Assembly: GCA_002433675.1 (NCBI GenBank)
Contig: DJIP01000094.1
Coordinates: forward strand, 1-5,620
Direction: 5' to 3'
DNA from: Halomonas halophila
Lineage (GTDB): Bacteria > Pseudomonadota > Gammaproteobacteria > Pseudomonadales > Halomonadaceae
Length of the DNA: 5,620 nucleotides
The number at the start of each line of letters is the position of its first letter. Position 1 is the stretch's first letter. The position numbers and the translations under genes are program-made. Under the pieces are notes generated by a model that was given only the letters and a program-made list of their open reading frames with translations, did no database searches and was not told where the DNA came from. Positions 1 to 5,362 of the stretch are shown here, piece after piece.

Positions 1-141
1 CCAGGCGGCGAACTGGGCCACCCGGACCACGCCACGATCGAAACGGCTGCGCACCACATCGGGGGCACGCTCGGGCGTCTTGTCCGTTGACGGATCGGGC
101 AACGGGTCGGGCCCAGGCCCTGCACGTGTCTCGTCACTCAT
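1..141 (-). CDS. Probable TRAP transporter small permease (DctQ family), N-terminal fragment
   Basis: Only the first 47 codons are in the window; the frame stays open to the left edge. The start is ATG at 141-139, preceded by a good ribosome binding site (GAGGA at 152-148, 6 nt spacer). The visible part is a hydrophilic, proline- and acid-rich N-terminus (begins MSDETRAGPGPDPLP) followed by a basic segment SRFDRGVVRVAQFAAW. That segment looks like the cytoplasmic lead-in to the first membrane helix of small TRAP permeases. Family members have four membrane helices and join the large DctM subunit to form the Na+-driven inner-membrane importer served by the periplasmic binding protein. The assignment rests mainly on its place directly downstream of, and co-directional with, a DctP-type gene; the fragment itself has no diagnostic motif. 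The alternative is another membrane or hypothetical protein. Confidence 0.6.
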   Translation of the reverse strand, partial: MSDETRAGPGPDPLPDPSTDKTPERAPDVVRSRFDRGVVRVAQFAAW

Positions 142-221
142 GAGACATCCTCGACATTGATGTATCGCGACGCCCGTGATCTATCGCCCCAACGGGCGCG
201 GACATCGCAAGATGAAAATGA

Positions 222-246
222 GGGGGCGGTGCCTCGGCACCGCCCC
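222..246 (-). terminator. Terminator-like hairpin between dctP and dctQ (possible attenuator)
   Basis: Read on the minus strand, a perfect 10-bp GC-rich stem (GGGGCGGTGC / GCACCGCCCC, 246-237 with 232-223) closes a CGAG tetraloop. It is followed by CTCATTTTCATC, a short and imperfect T-rich stretch. It lies about 30 nt after the dctP stop and about 80 nt before the next start. The genes are co-directional, so this is more likely partial termination or 3'-end protection of the binding-protein mRNA than the end of the operon. The T-run is weak. Confidence 0.6.
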
Positions 247-274
247 GGGTTCCACTGGCGCACGCCAGCGAGGG

Positions 275-1315
275 TTACAGCAGGTTGTGGTTCTCGAGAT
301 AGGCCACCACGGACTCATAGAATTCCTGGGTGATCTCGTTCTTCTCGGCCCAGTTCTCCCACTCCTGCTTGGCGATATTGCGGAACGCCACGCGCTCCTC
401 CTGCGGCAGGTCGATGATCTCGATATCCGGGTTCTGGCGGGCCTCGCGCACGGCTTCCATGTCGCGGGTCTTGAGCTCGGCCACCATCTCGTAGGCCAGG
501 GCGTCGACCGAGGTCTCGAGGATGCCCTTCAGGTCATCGGAGAGACTGTCCCAGACGTCCTTGTTGAGCGACACCGCCACCATCGGCAGCGAGTGGAAGC
601 CCGGGTACAGCGGGTACGGCGCGAACTCGTGCAGCCCCTGGGCCTGGTTGGTGGCGAACACGGTGTAGTCGGCGGCGTCGATGACGCCCTTCTCGAGGCC
701 GGTATAGACCTCGGAGCCCGGCAGGTTGACCGGGGTCGCGCCGGCGGCCTCGAAGATGTTGTAGACCATGCCCTCGGGTGCACGCAGCTTGAGGCCCTGC
801 ATGTCGTCGATGGAGCGCACCGGCTTGGTCGACGGCAGCGACTCGAGGCCGGTGGCGGCGGCGCCGATCAGGTGGACACCGTAGGGCTCGACCAGCTTGT
901 TGTAGAGCTCTTCGCCACCGGCGTTGTTCATGTAGTCGAGGAAGTCGTAGGGGTCGCTCCAGGCGCCTACCAGGTTGCCGATCATGCCGAAGGCCGGGTT
1001 CTGGCCGGTGAAGTAGCTGGGATCGGTCAGGTGGCCCTGGAGGATGCCGGACTGCACGGCCTGCAGGGTCTGGTTGGCCTGGACCACGGCGTTGACCGGC
1101 AGGATCTCGATGGAGATGCGGCCGTTGGACATGGTCTCGACGTTGTCGGCCCAGGCCTTCTTCATCTCGAACTGCGGCTCACCCGCGGTTTCGGAGGTCT
1201 GGAAGGTCCACTCGTACTCGGCAGCCTGGGCAGAGGTCGCCGTCGCCGCGAGGATCGCCGCGCCCAGCGTCGTGAGCGCAGAACCAGAGAACTTGAGCTT
1301 GGTGCTTGCCATCAT
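275..1315 (-). CDS. dctP: TRAP transporter solute-binding protein, DctP family (TakP/FcbT1-like)
   Basis: A 346-residue periplasmic binding protein that captures the substrate and hands it to the DctQM permease. Residues 1-31 are a Sec signal peptide: basic KLK, a hydrophobic Ala/Leu core, and a cleavage site AQA|AEYEW after residue 31. The mature part has the DctP fold signatures: EYEWTFQT at 32-39 (first strand), GLKLRAPEG at 174-182 with R178 in the place of the conserved carboxylate-binding arginine, and LEKGVIDAADYT at 207-218. YPLYPGFH at 234-241 resembles the YYPGW segment of the 2-oxoacid/lactate (TakP, COG4663) branch, so a small organic acid is the inferred ligand. The mature protein is very acidic (48 Asp/Glu against 19 Lys/Arg by hand count). 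The start at 1315 is preferred over the adjacent ATG at 1312, since AAGGA at 1330-1326 is 10 nt upstream. It lies 7 bp after the GntR gene, so co-transcription is likely. Confidence 0.93.
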   Translation of the reverse strand: MMASTKLKFSGSALTTLGAAILAATATSAQAAEYEWTFQTSETAGEPQFEMKKAWADNVETMSNGRISIEILPVNAVVQANQTLQAVQSGILQGHLTDPSYFTGQNPAFGMIGNLVGAWSDPYDFLDYMNNAGGEELYNKLVEPYGVHLIGAAATGLESLPSTKPVRSIDDMQGLKLRAPEGMVYNIFEAAGATPVNLPGSEVYTGLEKGVIDAADYTVFATNQAQGLHEFAPYPLYPGFHSLPMVAVSLNKDVWDSLSDDLKGILETSVDALAYEMVAELKTRDMEAVREARQNPDIEIIDLPQEERVAFRNIAKQEWENWAEKNEITQEFYESVVAYLENHNLL

Positions 1316-1322
1316 GGGAATC

Positions 1323-2138
1323 TCATCCTTCTTGTTGGCGAGTTGCAGGGAATTCGGGAGCGTCGAAGGTGGTCTCGATCGTGGCGGGCGACCTTGTCAC
1401 CCCTTCGAGACCCAGGTCCTGCCCGGTGCGCTCCAGGACCGCGAGAGCCGCCCGGGCGGCTTCCTGCGGCTGGCGAAGCCGGATCGCCTCCATCACCCGG
1501 CGGTGACGATCCATGCTGTCGTTGAGCCTGTCGGCGCTGTGGTTGGAGCGTTCCACCAGCAGCGCGATGGCAGGTTTGAGAACGTGGCTGATCTGGGCCC
1601 ACACCAGATTGTGTGATGCGGTAAAGATCGCCTCGTGAAAGGCCACGTCATACTCGTCGTGGCTCTTGCCATCAAAGCGTAGATCATCATTGGCCAGCGC
1701 TTCGATCATGCCTTCATAGGCCGTCTCGATGGCCAGCAGATCGGCGGCGGTGGCGTGCTCGGCCGCCAGTCGTGCGACAAAGGGCTCCACCGCCACGCGA
1801 AAGGCAAAGACTTCACGCTGGATCACCGGATTGGGATGGGCGAAGCGCGCCAGCCAGCCGCTGACCCTGGGGTCCAGCAGGTGCCAGCCCTCCAGCGGTT
1901 GAACCCGAGATCCCTGGCCCGAGATCCGCGTGATCATGCCCGCCGCCACCAGCACCTGTAGCGCACTGCGCACGGTGGAGCGGCTGACTTCGAAGCGCTC
2001 GCACAGATCCACTTCCCTGGGCAGAAACTCCCCCGGCGCATGCTCACCGGCGAAGATCGCCTCGGCCAGGGCATCGGCGATGTCCGGGCGCGCGCGACGC
2101 GTGGTGGAAGTGGAACTTGCCGACATGGCGCCATCCAT
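1323..2138 (-). CDS. GntR-family transcriptional regulator, FadR subfamily with FCD effector domain
   Basis: A 271-residue regulator. The N-terminal winged helix-turn-helix spans about residues 17-80: DIADALAEAIFAGEHAPGEFLPREVDL, then VSRSTVRSALQVLVAAGMI and the wing GQGSRV. An all-helical FCD domain follows at about 105-245. D164 and H168 (DVAFHEA) and H212 (DRHRRVMEAI) fit the usual metal/carboxylate-binding residues; I cannot place the middle histidine with certainty. The linker WHLLDPRVSGWL at 85-96 recalls the sugar-acid regulators (DgoR/ExuR-like). These families usually repress catabolic or uptake genes and release DNA when a carboxylate binds. It is the first gene of the TRAP cluster, so autoregulation and control of dctP are likely. 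No good ribosome binding site precedes the ATG at 2138; the in-frame ATG at 2126 is an alternative. Its stop overlaps the dctP ribosome-binding region. Confidence 0.92.
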   Translation of the reverse strand: MDGAMSASSTSTTRRARPDIADALAEAIFAGEHAPGEFLPREVDLCERFEVSRSTVRSALQVLVAAGMITRISGQGSRVQPLEGWHLLDPRVSGWLARFAHPNPVIQREVFAFRVAVEPFVARLAAEHATAADLLAIETAYEGMIEALANDDLRFDGKSHDEYDVAFHEAIFTASHNLVWAQISHVLKPAIALLVERSNHSADRLNDSMDRHRRVMEAIRLRQPQEAARAALAVLERTGQDLGLEGVTRSPATIETTFDAPEFPATRQQEG

Positions 2139-2151
2139 ACAGGGAACGAGG

Positions 2152-2207
2152 GAAATCGGACATGTGGCACCATGTGTCTGACGGCGCTACACGTTATGTC
2201 CGACATA
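2152..2207. promoter_or_regulatory. Candidate GntR operator cluster (three phased palindromes)
   Basis: A perfect odd palindrome TATGTC-C-GACATA lies at 2195-2207. Its core GTCCGAC is the same as the core of the known E. coli FadR operator (TGGTCCGACC). Two imperfect copies lie at 2173-2185 (TGTGTCTGACGGC) and 2152-2164 (GAAATCGGACATG), each matching 8 of the 12 non-central positions. The centres (2158, 2179, 2201) are 21 and 22 bp apart, so the sites face the same side of the helix. All lie just upstream of the GntR start at 2138. That this regulator binds here is inferred. Confidence 0.6.
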
Positions 2208-2229
2208 GCTTGACGAAAACGTATATCAA
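2202..2229 (-). promoter_or_regulatory. Candidate sigma-70 promoter of the gntR-dctP operon
   Basis: On the minus strand, TTGATA (2229-2224) matches the -35 consensus at four of six positions. It is followed after 16 nt by TATGTC (2207-2202), a weak -10. The -10 coincides with the right arm of the perfect palindrome, so a bound repressor would block polymerase. Transcription would start near 2195, giving a leader of about 57 nt. The -10 is poor, so the exact promoter is uncertain. Confidence 0.4.
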
Positions 2230-2363
2230 ACGCCTTTAGACTTTAGTCATGGTTGGGTAGCGCCCTTCAGCCACGCCCTGTCCGCCCCGCTCCTCGGGGA
2301 ACCTCGCTGATTCGGCATAGTCGTAGAGGATAGACCTCGGACCAAGGGAGACGATCACTCCCC
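2208..2363. other. Left part of the divergent intergenic region, no gene seen
   Basis: This stretch between the two divergent promoters holds no convincing gene. Two small inverted repeats are visible: CCCCG-N5-CGGGG at 2285-2299, and GGGAG-N7-CTCCC at 2346-2362. The second sits immediately upstream of the -35 of the reductase promoter and could be a second regulator site. Both are short enough to occur by chance. Confidence 0.4.
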
Positions 2364-2392
2364 TTTACGAAACAGACCGACTGGTCTATTGT
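2364..2392 (+). promoter_or_regulatory. Candidate sigma-70 promoter of the enone reductase gene
   Basis: TTTACG (2364-2369) and TATTGT (2387-2392) are separated by 17 bp, each matching four of six consensus positions. The spacer is filled by the palindrome described separately. The predicted start near 2399 would give a leader of about 110 nt before the reductase. Prediction by eye only. Confidence 0.5.
2374..2387. promoter_or_regulatory. TetR/NemR-type operator in the reductase promoter spacer
   Basis: AGACC-GACT-GGTCT is a perfect 5-bp inverted repeat with a 4-bp spacer. It belongs to the AGACC-N4-GGTCT class I recall for NemR-like TetR repressors, which control enone and quinone reductases in response to reactive electrophiles. 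It lies between the -35 and -10, a typical repressor position. No tetR gene is present in the window, so the cognate regulator would be encoded elsewhere. Confidence 0.6.
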
Positions 2393-2426
2393 ATCGACCG
2401 TACACCCATCGATCACGGAGCGAGGC

Positions 2427-2513
2427 GTGAATCCGGGCGACCCTCGGCCACGCTTCGCACTCTCCGGAACGACAGCCAATCGACTTCCGGTTCATCGCGC
2501 AAAGGAGGCATGA
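2427..2513 (+). CDS. Possible 28-codon upstream ORF overlapping the reductase start
   Basis: A GTG codon at 2427 has a fair ribosome binding site (GGAG at 2417-2420, 6 nt spacer). It opens a 28-codon frame beginning VNPGDPRPRF and ending at TGA 2511-2513. That stop lies between the two candidate ATGs of the reductase (2510 and 2513), an ATGATG arrangement that allows translational coupling. The peptide has no recognisable domain, hydrophobic segment or run of regulatory codons. In GC-rich DNA an open frame this short is easily chance, so I list it as possible only. Confidence 0.25.
   Translation: MNPGDPRPRFALSGTTANRLPVHRAKEA
2501..2508 (+). promoter_or_regulatory. Strong ribosome binding site that decides the reductase start
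   Basis: AAAGGAGG is a near-complete Shine-Dalgarno sequence. It ends 1 nt before the ATG at 2510 but 4 nt before the ATG at 2513, which favours the second methionine as the real start. Confidence 0.7.
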
Positions 2514-3514
2514 TGCAGTCGAACTACTACACCATCAGCGAGTATCCCACCGGCACCCCCAGCCAGGACGTCTTCAAGCTCAAGCAGCAGGAACTGCCGG
2601 CGCTGGCTGACGGTGAAGTGCGCATCCGCAACCACTGGCTGTCGGTAGACCCCTACATGCGTGGACGCATGAGCGGCGTTACCACCTACATCGAACCCTT
2701 CGAGCTCGAGGCGCCGCTGGAAGGAGCCGCCGTTGGCGAGGTCATCGAATCCCGTGACGATCGTTTCCAGGTCGGTGACAAGGTCAGCCACATGGGCGGC
2801 TGGCGCGACGTGGCCCAGCTGCCCGCCGATGGCGTGACCGCCCTGCCCGACCTGGACGTGCCGGAGCAGGCCTACCTGGGCGTGCTGGGCATGCCGGGGA
2901 TGACCGCCTGGACAGGTCTGAACGCCATCGCCGAGATGCAGCAGGGCGACAATGTGCTGGTCAGCGCCGCCAGCGGCGCGGTGGGCTCACTGGCGGTTCA
3001 GCTGGCGAAGGCCAAGGGTGGTGTTGTGGTCGGCCTGGCCGGCAGCCAGAAGAAGCGCGACTGGCTCGAGTCCCAGGGCGTGATCGCGGTGGACTACCGC
3101 GACAAGGACGCCGCCACCCTCAGCGAGGATCTGGCCAAGGCCTGCCCGGACGGCTTCGATGTCTACTACGAGAACGTCGGCGGTGTCTGCCTGGAAGCCG
3201 CGCTGAATAACCTCAGGGTCGGCGCCCGCATCGCCGTATGCGGCATGATTTCCCGCTACAACGACGAAGGCCCGGCACCGGGGCCGGCCAACCTGGCGAT
3301 GATCCTGATTCGCCGGGCACGCATGCAGGGCTTTATCGTGTTCGAGCACTGGGACAACTACCCGGCCTTCCTCAAGGACGTCGGTCCCAAGGTCGCGGCC
3401 GGCGAGATCGACTACCAGGAAACCGTACGCGAGGGCCTGGAGGCCACGCCGGAAGCCTTCCTTGACTTGTTCAAGGGGGCCAACACCGGCAAGATGCTGG
3501 TGCGCCTGGGCTGA
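2513..3514 (+). CDS. NADP-dependent enone/quinone reductase, CurA/PTGR1-like (zinc-free MDR family)
   Basis: A medium-chain dehydrogenase/reductase of 333 residues (334 from the ATG at 2510), near the usual 335-345 of CurA/YncB and leukotriene B4 12-hydroxydehydrogenase relatives. Counting from 2510: the N-terminal GroES-like domain contains the family motif VDPYMRGRM at 46-54. GMPGMTAWTGL at 127-137 leads into the nucleotide-binding domain, whose glycine motif AASGAVGS is at 153-160, with GSQKKRDWL at 178-186 near the NADP phosphate. YYENVGG at 219-225 and ISRY at 247-250 are also typical, and the C-terminus NTGKMLVRLG is characteristic. There are no zinc-ligand cysteines. The enzyme should reduce alpha,beta-unsaturated ketones or aldehydes with NADPH in the cytoplasm; the physiological substrate cannot be read from sequence. 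The NemR-type box upstream fits a role in electrophile detoxification. It is transcribed alone and ends in a shared terminator. Confidence 0.93.
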   Translation: MQSNYYTISEYPTGTPSQDVFKLKQQELPALADGEVRIRNHWLSVDPYMRGRMSGVTTYIEPFELEAPLEGAAVGEVIESRDDRFQVGDKVSHMGGWRDVAQLPADGVTALPDLDVPEQAYLGVLGMPGMTAWTGLNAIAEMQQGDNVLVSAASGAVGSLAVQLAKAKGGVVVGLAGSQKKRDWLESQGVIAVDYRDKDAATLSEDLAKACPDGFDVYYENVGGVCLEAALNNLRVGARIAVCGMISRYNDEGPAPGPANLAMILIRRARMQGFIVFEHWDNYPAFLKDVGPKVAAGEIDYQETVREGLEATPEAFLDLFKGANTGKMLVRLG

Positions 3515-3538
3515 TTGCCCTTGCCGGACGTTTGATCC

Positions 3539-3562
3539 AGACACCGCCTACGGGCGGTGTCT
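3539..3562. terminator. Shared hairpin terminator between convergent reductase and EamA genes
   Basis: A perfect 10-bp stem (AGACACCGCC / GGCGGTGTCT) encloses TACG. On the plus strand this gives a C(UACG)G loop, one of the very stable UNCG tetraloops. It starts 25 nt after the reductase stop and lies 35 nt beyond the EamA stop on the other strand. Neither side has a clear T-run, so termination efficiency is uncertain, but position and stability favour a two-way terminator. Confidence 0.75.
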
Positions 3563-3596
3563 CTGGTTCAGCGCTACTTGAATGCCAGGCGCGCCA

Positions 3597-4520
3597 TCAA
3601 CGGCCACGGCTGGCAATCATCACGCCGGACACCACCATCAGCATGCCCACCGCGGTGACGCCACCGATCGTCTCGTCCAGCGCCCACCAGGCCAGCGCCG
3701 TGGCCGCCACCGGGGTGAGCGAGCCCAGCGCCGAGGTCGCCTCGGCCCCCAGCCGTCGAATCGCGATGCCCATCAGCAGGCCAGACCCCAGCCCCACCAG
3801 GATGCCCTGCACCACCAACTGCGCCAGCCATTCCTTCGCGGGCACCAGATGCAGAGACAGCCCCCCCGCCCCGCTCACCTCGAGCCCGACCACAGTCAGC
3901 GCGATGATCAGTCCACTGGGTACTGTCACCACCGCCGTGGCCTCGAGCGCCGACAGGCTGCTCTGACGCACGCTTAGGGTAAACACCGCCCACATCACAC
4001 TGGACAGCAGGAACATTCCCTGCCCCAGCAGCAGGGTCTGCGAGCCCTGGCCCCCGGACGCCAGCAGGCAGACGACGCCGAACCCGATGGCGACCAGTCC
4101 AGCGGCACGCCCCCGCGACAACGGCTGGGCGAAGACCCATACCGCCAGGGTGCTGACGAACAGCGGCGCCGCGCCGGGAATCAGGGTACTGCCGTGGGCC
4201 ACCGGGGCCAGCCCCATGCCCACCGCCCCCAGCAGGAAGAAGGGAATGCCGGCGCCCGCCATGATGCCGACCAGCCACACCGGGTTGACCGCCAGCAGAC
4301 GCTGGCGCCGACGCAGCGCCAACGGCAGCAGCACAAGGCCAGGCACAGCGTAGCGAAACAGGGTCAGGTCGAGCGTTCCCAGCGGTGACAGCGCCCCTTG
4401 GCGCAGCGACAGGAAGTAGCACGACCAGATCAGCACCGCGCCCAGCGCAGCAGCGACCCCCAACAGGACGCGCCGGGGAGAGGCGACCAGCGGCGCCACC
4501 TGGGTCAAGGAAGACGACAT
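3597..4520 (-). CDS. EamA/DMT-family inner-membrane transporter (probable metabolite exporter)
   Basis: A 307-residue integral membrane protein with about ten hydrophobic helices (roughly 18-38, 50-70, 82-100, 104-126, 138-154, 165-183, 192-213, 233-254, 263-281, 287-303). It is arranged as the two five-helix EamA repeats of the drug/metabolite transporter superfamily. Typical family stretches are IWSCYF at 31-36, RYAVPGLVLLPLAL at 56-69 in helix 2, GAAPLFVSTLAVWVF at 116-130 ending repeat 1, and LGSLTPVAATALAWWALDE at 265-283 ending repeat 2. The start at 4520 (MSSSLTQ) has GGAG at 4531-4528, 7 nt upstream. The frame stays open further upstream to 4742, but that extension is charged, lacks homology-like features and runs into the divergent regulator. 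Relatives export amino acids or small metabolites. The adjacent divergent Lrp/AsnC gene makes an amino acid or related compound the likely substrate or inducer. Confidence 0.9.
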   Translation of the reverse strand: MSSSLTQVAPLVASPRRVLLGVAAALGAVLIWSCYFLSLRQGALSPLGTLDLTLFRYAVPGLVLLPLALRRRQRLLAVNPVWLVGIMAGAGIPFFLLGAVGMGLAPVAHGSTLIPGAAPLFVSTLAVWVFAQPLSRGRAAGLVAIGFGVVCLLASGGQGSQTLLLGQGMFLLSSVMWAVFTLSVRQSSLSALEATAVVTVPSGLIIALTVVGLEVSGAGGLSLHLVPAKEWLAQLVVQGILVGLGSGLLMGIAIRRLGAEATSALGSLTPVAATALAWWALDETIGGVTAVGMLMVVSGVMIASRGR

Positions 4521-4629
4521 GACAGGACTCCGTGAGGTTCGACGGGCGCCTGGACGAGCACCCTGCTGCCCCTCAGTCTGCCGGCAATGTCCGGGCAAAT
4601 GCAGGCAAAGACGCCTCCCCGCTGGACCC

Positions 4630-4652
4630 ATATTGGCAGACCATGCCAATAT
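4630..4652. promoter_or_regulatory. Perfect inverted repeat between EamA and Lrp genes, candidate operator
   Basis: ATATTGGCA (4630-4638) and TGCCAATAT (4644-4652) are exact inverted arms around GACCA. Each arm contains TTGGCA, a near-consensus -35 hexamer, one in each direction. The site is 33 bp upstream of the Lrp-type start and 110 bp upstream of the exporter start, where a local Lrp/AsnC regulator would be expected to control both genes. It is followed on the plus strand by TTTTCTTTT, so a hairpin terminator or attenuator is a second reading. I could not place a convincing -10 for either gene. Confidence 0.65.
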
Positions 4653-4684
4653 TTTTCTTTTGATCGCCAGATTGAGCCAATCCG

Positions 4685-5173
4685 TTGAAGAAACTGGACC
4701 GTATCGATCGCCATCTGCTCGCCCTGCTCCAGCAGGATGCACGACTCACCAGCCACGAACTGGCCGAGCGGGTGGGGCTGTCGCCGTCACCCTGCGCCAG
4801 GCGCATACGCCGGCTGGAGCAACAGCGGCTGATCCAGCGCTACCGCGCCGAACTGGACCGCGAACGCCTGGGACTAGGGATGACGGTGTTCGTCCACGTC
4901 AAGCTCAGCCGCCATCAGGACGCCCTGGTGGAAGCCTTCGAAGCCGCCGTGGCGGACATGCCCGAAGTCATCGAGTGCCACACCGTGTCCGGTGCCTTCG
5001 ACTATCTGCTGCAGATCGTCAGTGCCGACCTGAAAGGTTACGAGCGCTGGGTGCGACAGCTGCAGACCCTGCCCATGGTCAATACCGTGGATTCGAGCTT
5101 TGCCATCCGTGCCGTCAAGCGCGCCGGCGCCCTGGATCTGCGCGATGCCCGTCCGTCCGACGACGAGTCGTAA
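4685..5173 (+). CDS. Lrp/AsnC-family transcriptional regulator
   Basis: A 162-residue regulator, the standard length for the family. It opens with the typical LDRIDRHLLALLQQDARLT. The helix-turn-helix follows at about 22-46 (SHELAERVGLSPSPCARRIRRLEQ), with the family hallmark GLSPSPC-RRI-RLE. A linker leads to the C-terminal RAM/AsnC effector domain (about 67-145), where VSGAFDYLLQIV at 101-112 is the conserved ligand-binding turn. The tail LRDARPSDDES is acidic. The start must be TTG at 4685: an in-frame TGA at 4673 closes the frame upstream and the next ATG is inside the effector domain. No strong ribosome binding site precedes it, so expression is probably low. It is divergent from the EamA gene across 164 bp and is its likely regulator, responding to an amino acid; this pairing is inferred from context. 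Confidence 0.92.
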   Translation: MKKLDRIDRHLLALLQQDARLTSHELAERVGLSPSPCARRIRRLEQQRLIQRYRAELDRERLGLGMTVFVHVKLSRHQDALVEAFEAAVADMPEVIECHTVSGAFDYLLQIVSADLKGYERWVRQLQTLPMVNTVDSSFAIRAVKRAGALDLRDARPSDDES

Positions 5174-5230
5174 GACGCCACACGAGGAACCGCTGCACGG
5201 CCCCACCAGGCAGACGTCGCCTCAGCCGGG

Positions 5231-5275
5231 ATCAGGGCCGACGCCTCTTCGCCAGCATCAGGCCTAGCCGACGCC
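5231..5275. repeat. Imperfect tandem repeat in the lrp-frnE gap
   Basis: ATCAGG-GCCGACGCC at 5231-5245 recurs at 5257-5275 as ATCAGG-CCTA-GCCGACGCC, identical over 15 bases except for a 4-bp CCTA insert. The GACGCC of the second copy can pair with GGCGTC at 5289-5294. A perfect 10-bp palindrome, GGGTCGACCC, lies nearby at 5311-5320. No clear promoter or terminator is visible in this 189-bp gap. Confidence 0.45.
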
Positions 5276-5362
5276 AGCGCTTCACTTCGGCGTCATCAAT
5301 CGTCAAGCTAGGGTCGACCCCATCGCCGTCCGGACCCACGTACCGCCACTCAGGAGAGTTGC

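Noticed and set aside
176..1525. Long plus-strand open frame of 449 codons opposite dctP
   Set aside because: It is antisense to a clear DctP gene and its stop, intergenic hairpin and part of gntR. The product is rich in His, Arg, Gly and Leu with no domain, typical of a shadow frame in GC-rich coding DNA.
2285..2299. CCCCG-N5-CGGGG hairpin as a terminator
   Set aside because: Only 5 bp of stem, no T-run, and no gene ends near it because both flanking genes point away.
2267..2479. Minus-strand 70-codon frame in the divergent intergenic region
   Set aside because: No ribosome binding site or motif; it spans the reductase promoter and palindrome, so it is probably not coding.
3574..4422. Minus-strand 282-codon frame overlapping the EamA gene
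   Set aside because: It is a Gly/Ala/Arg-rich out-of-frame reading of the transporter gene without membrane pattern or family motif.
4521..4742. N-terminal extension of the EamA protein to 381 residues
   Set aside because: The extra 74 residues are charged and unlike the family, cross the inverted repeat and enter the Lrp gene. The start at 4520 has a proper ribosome binding site and gives a normal length.
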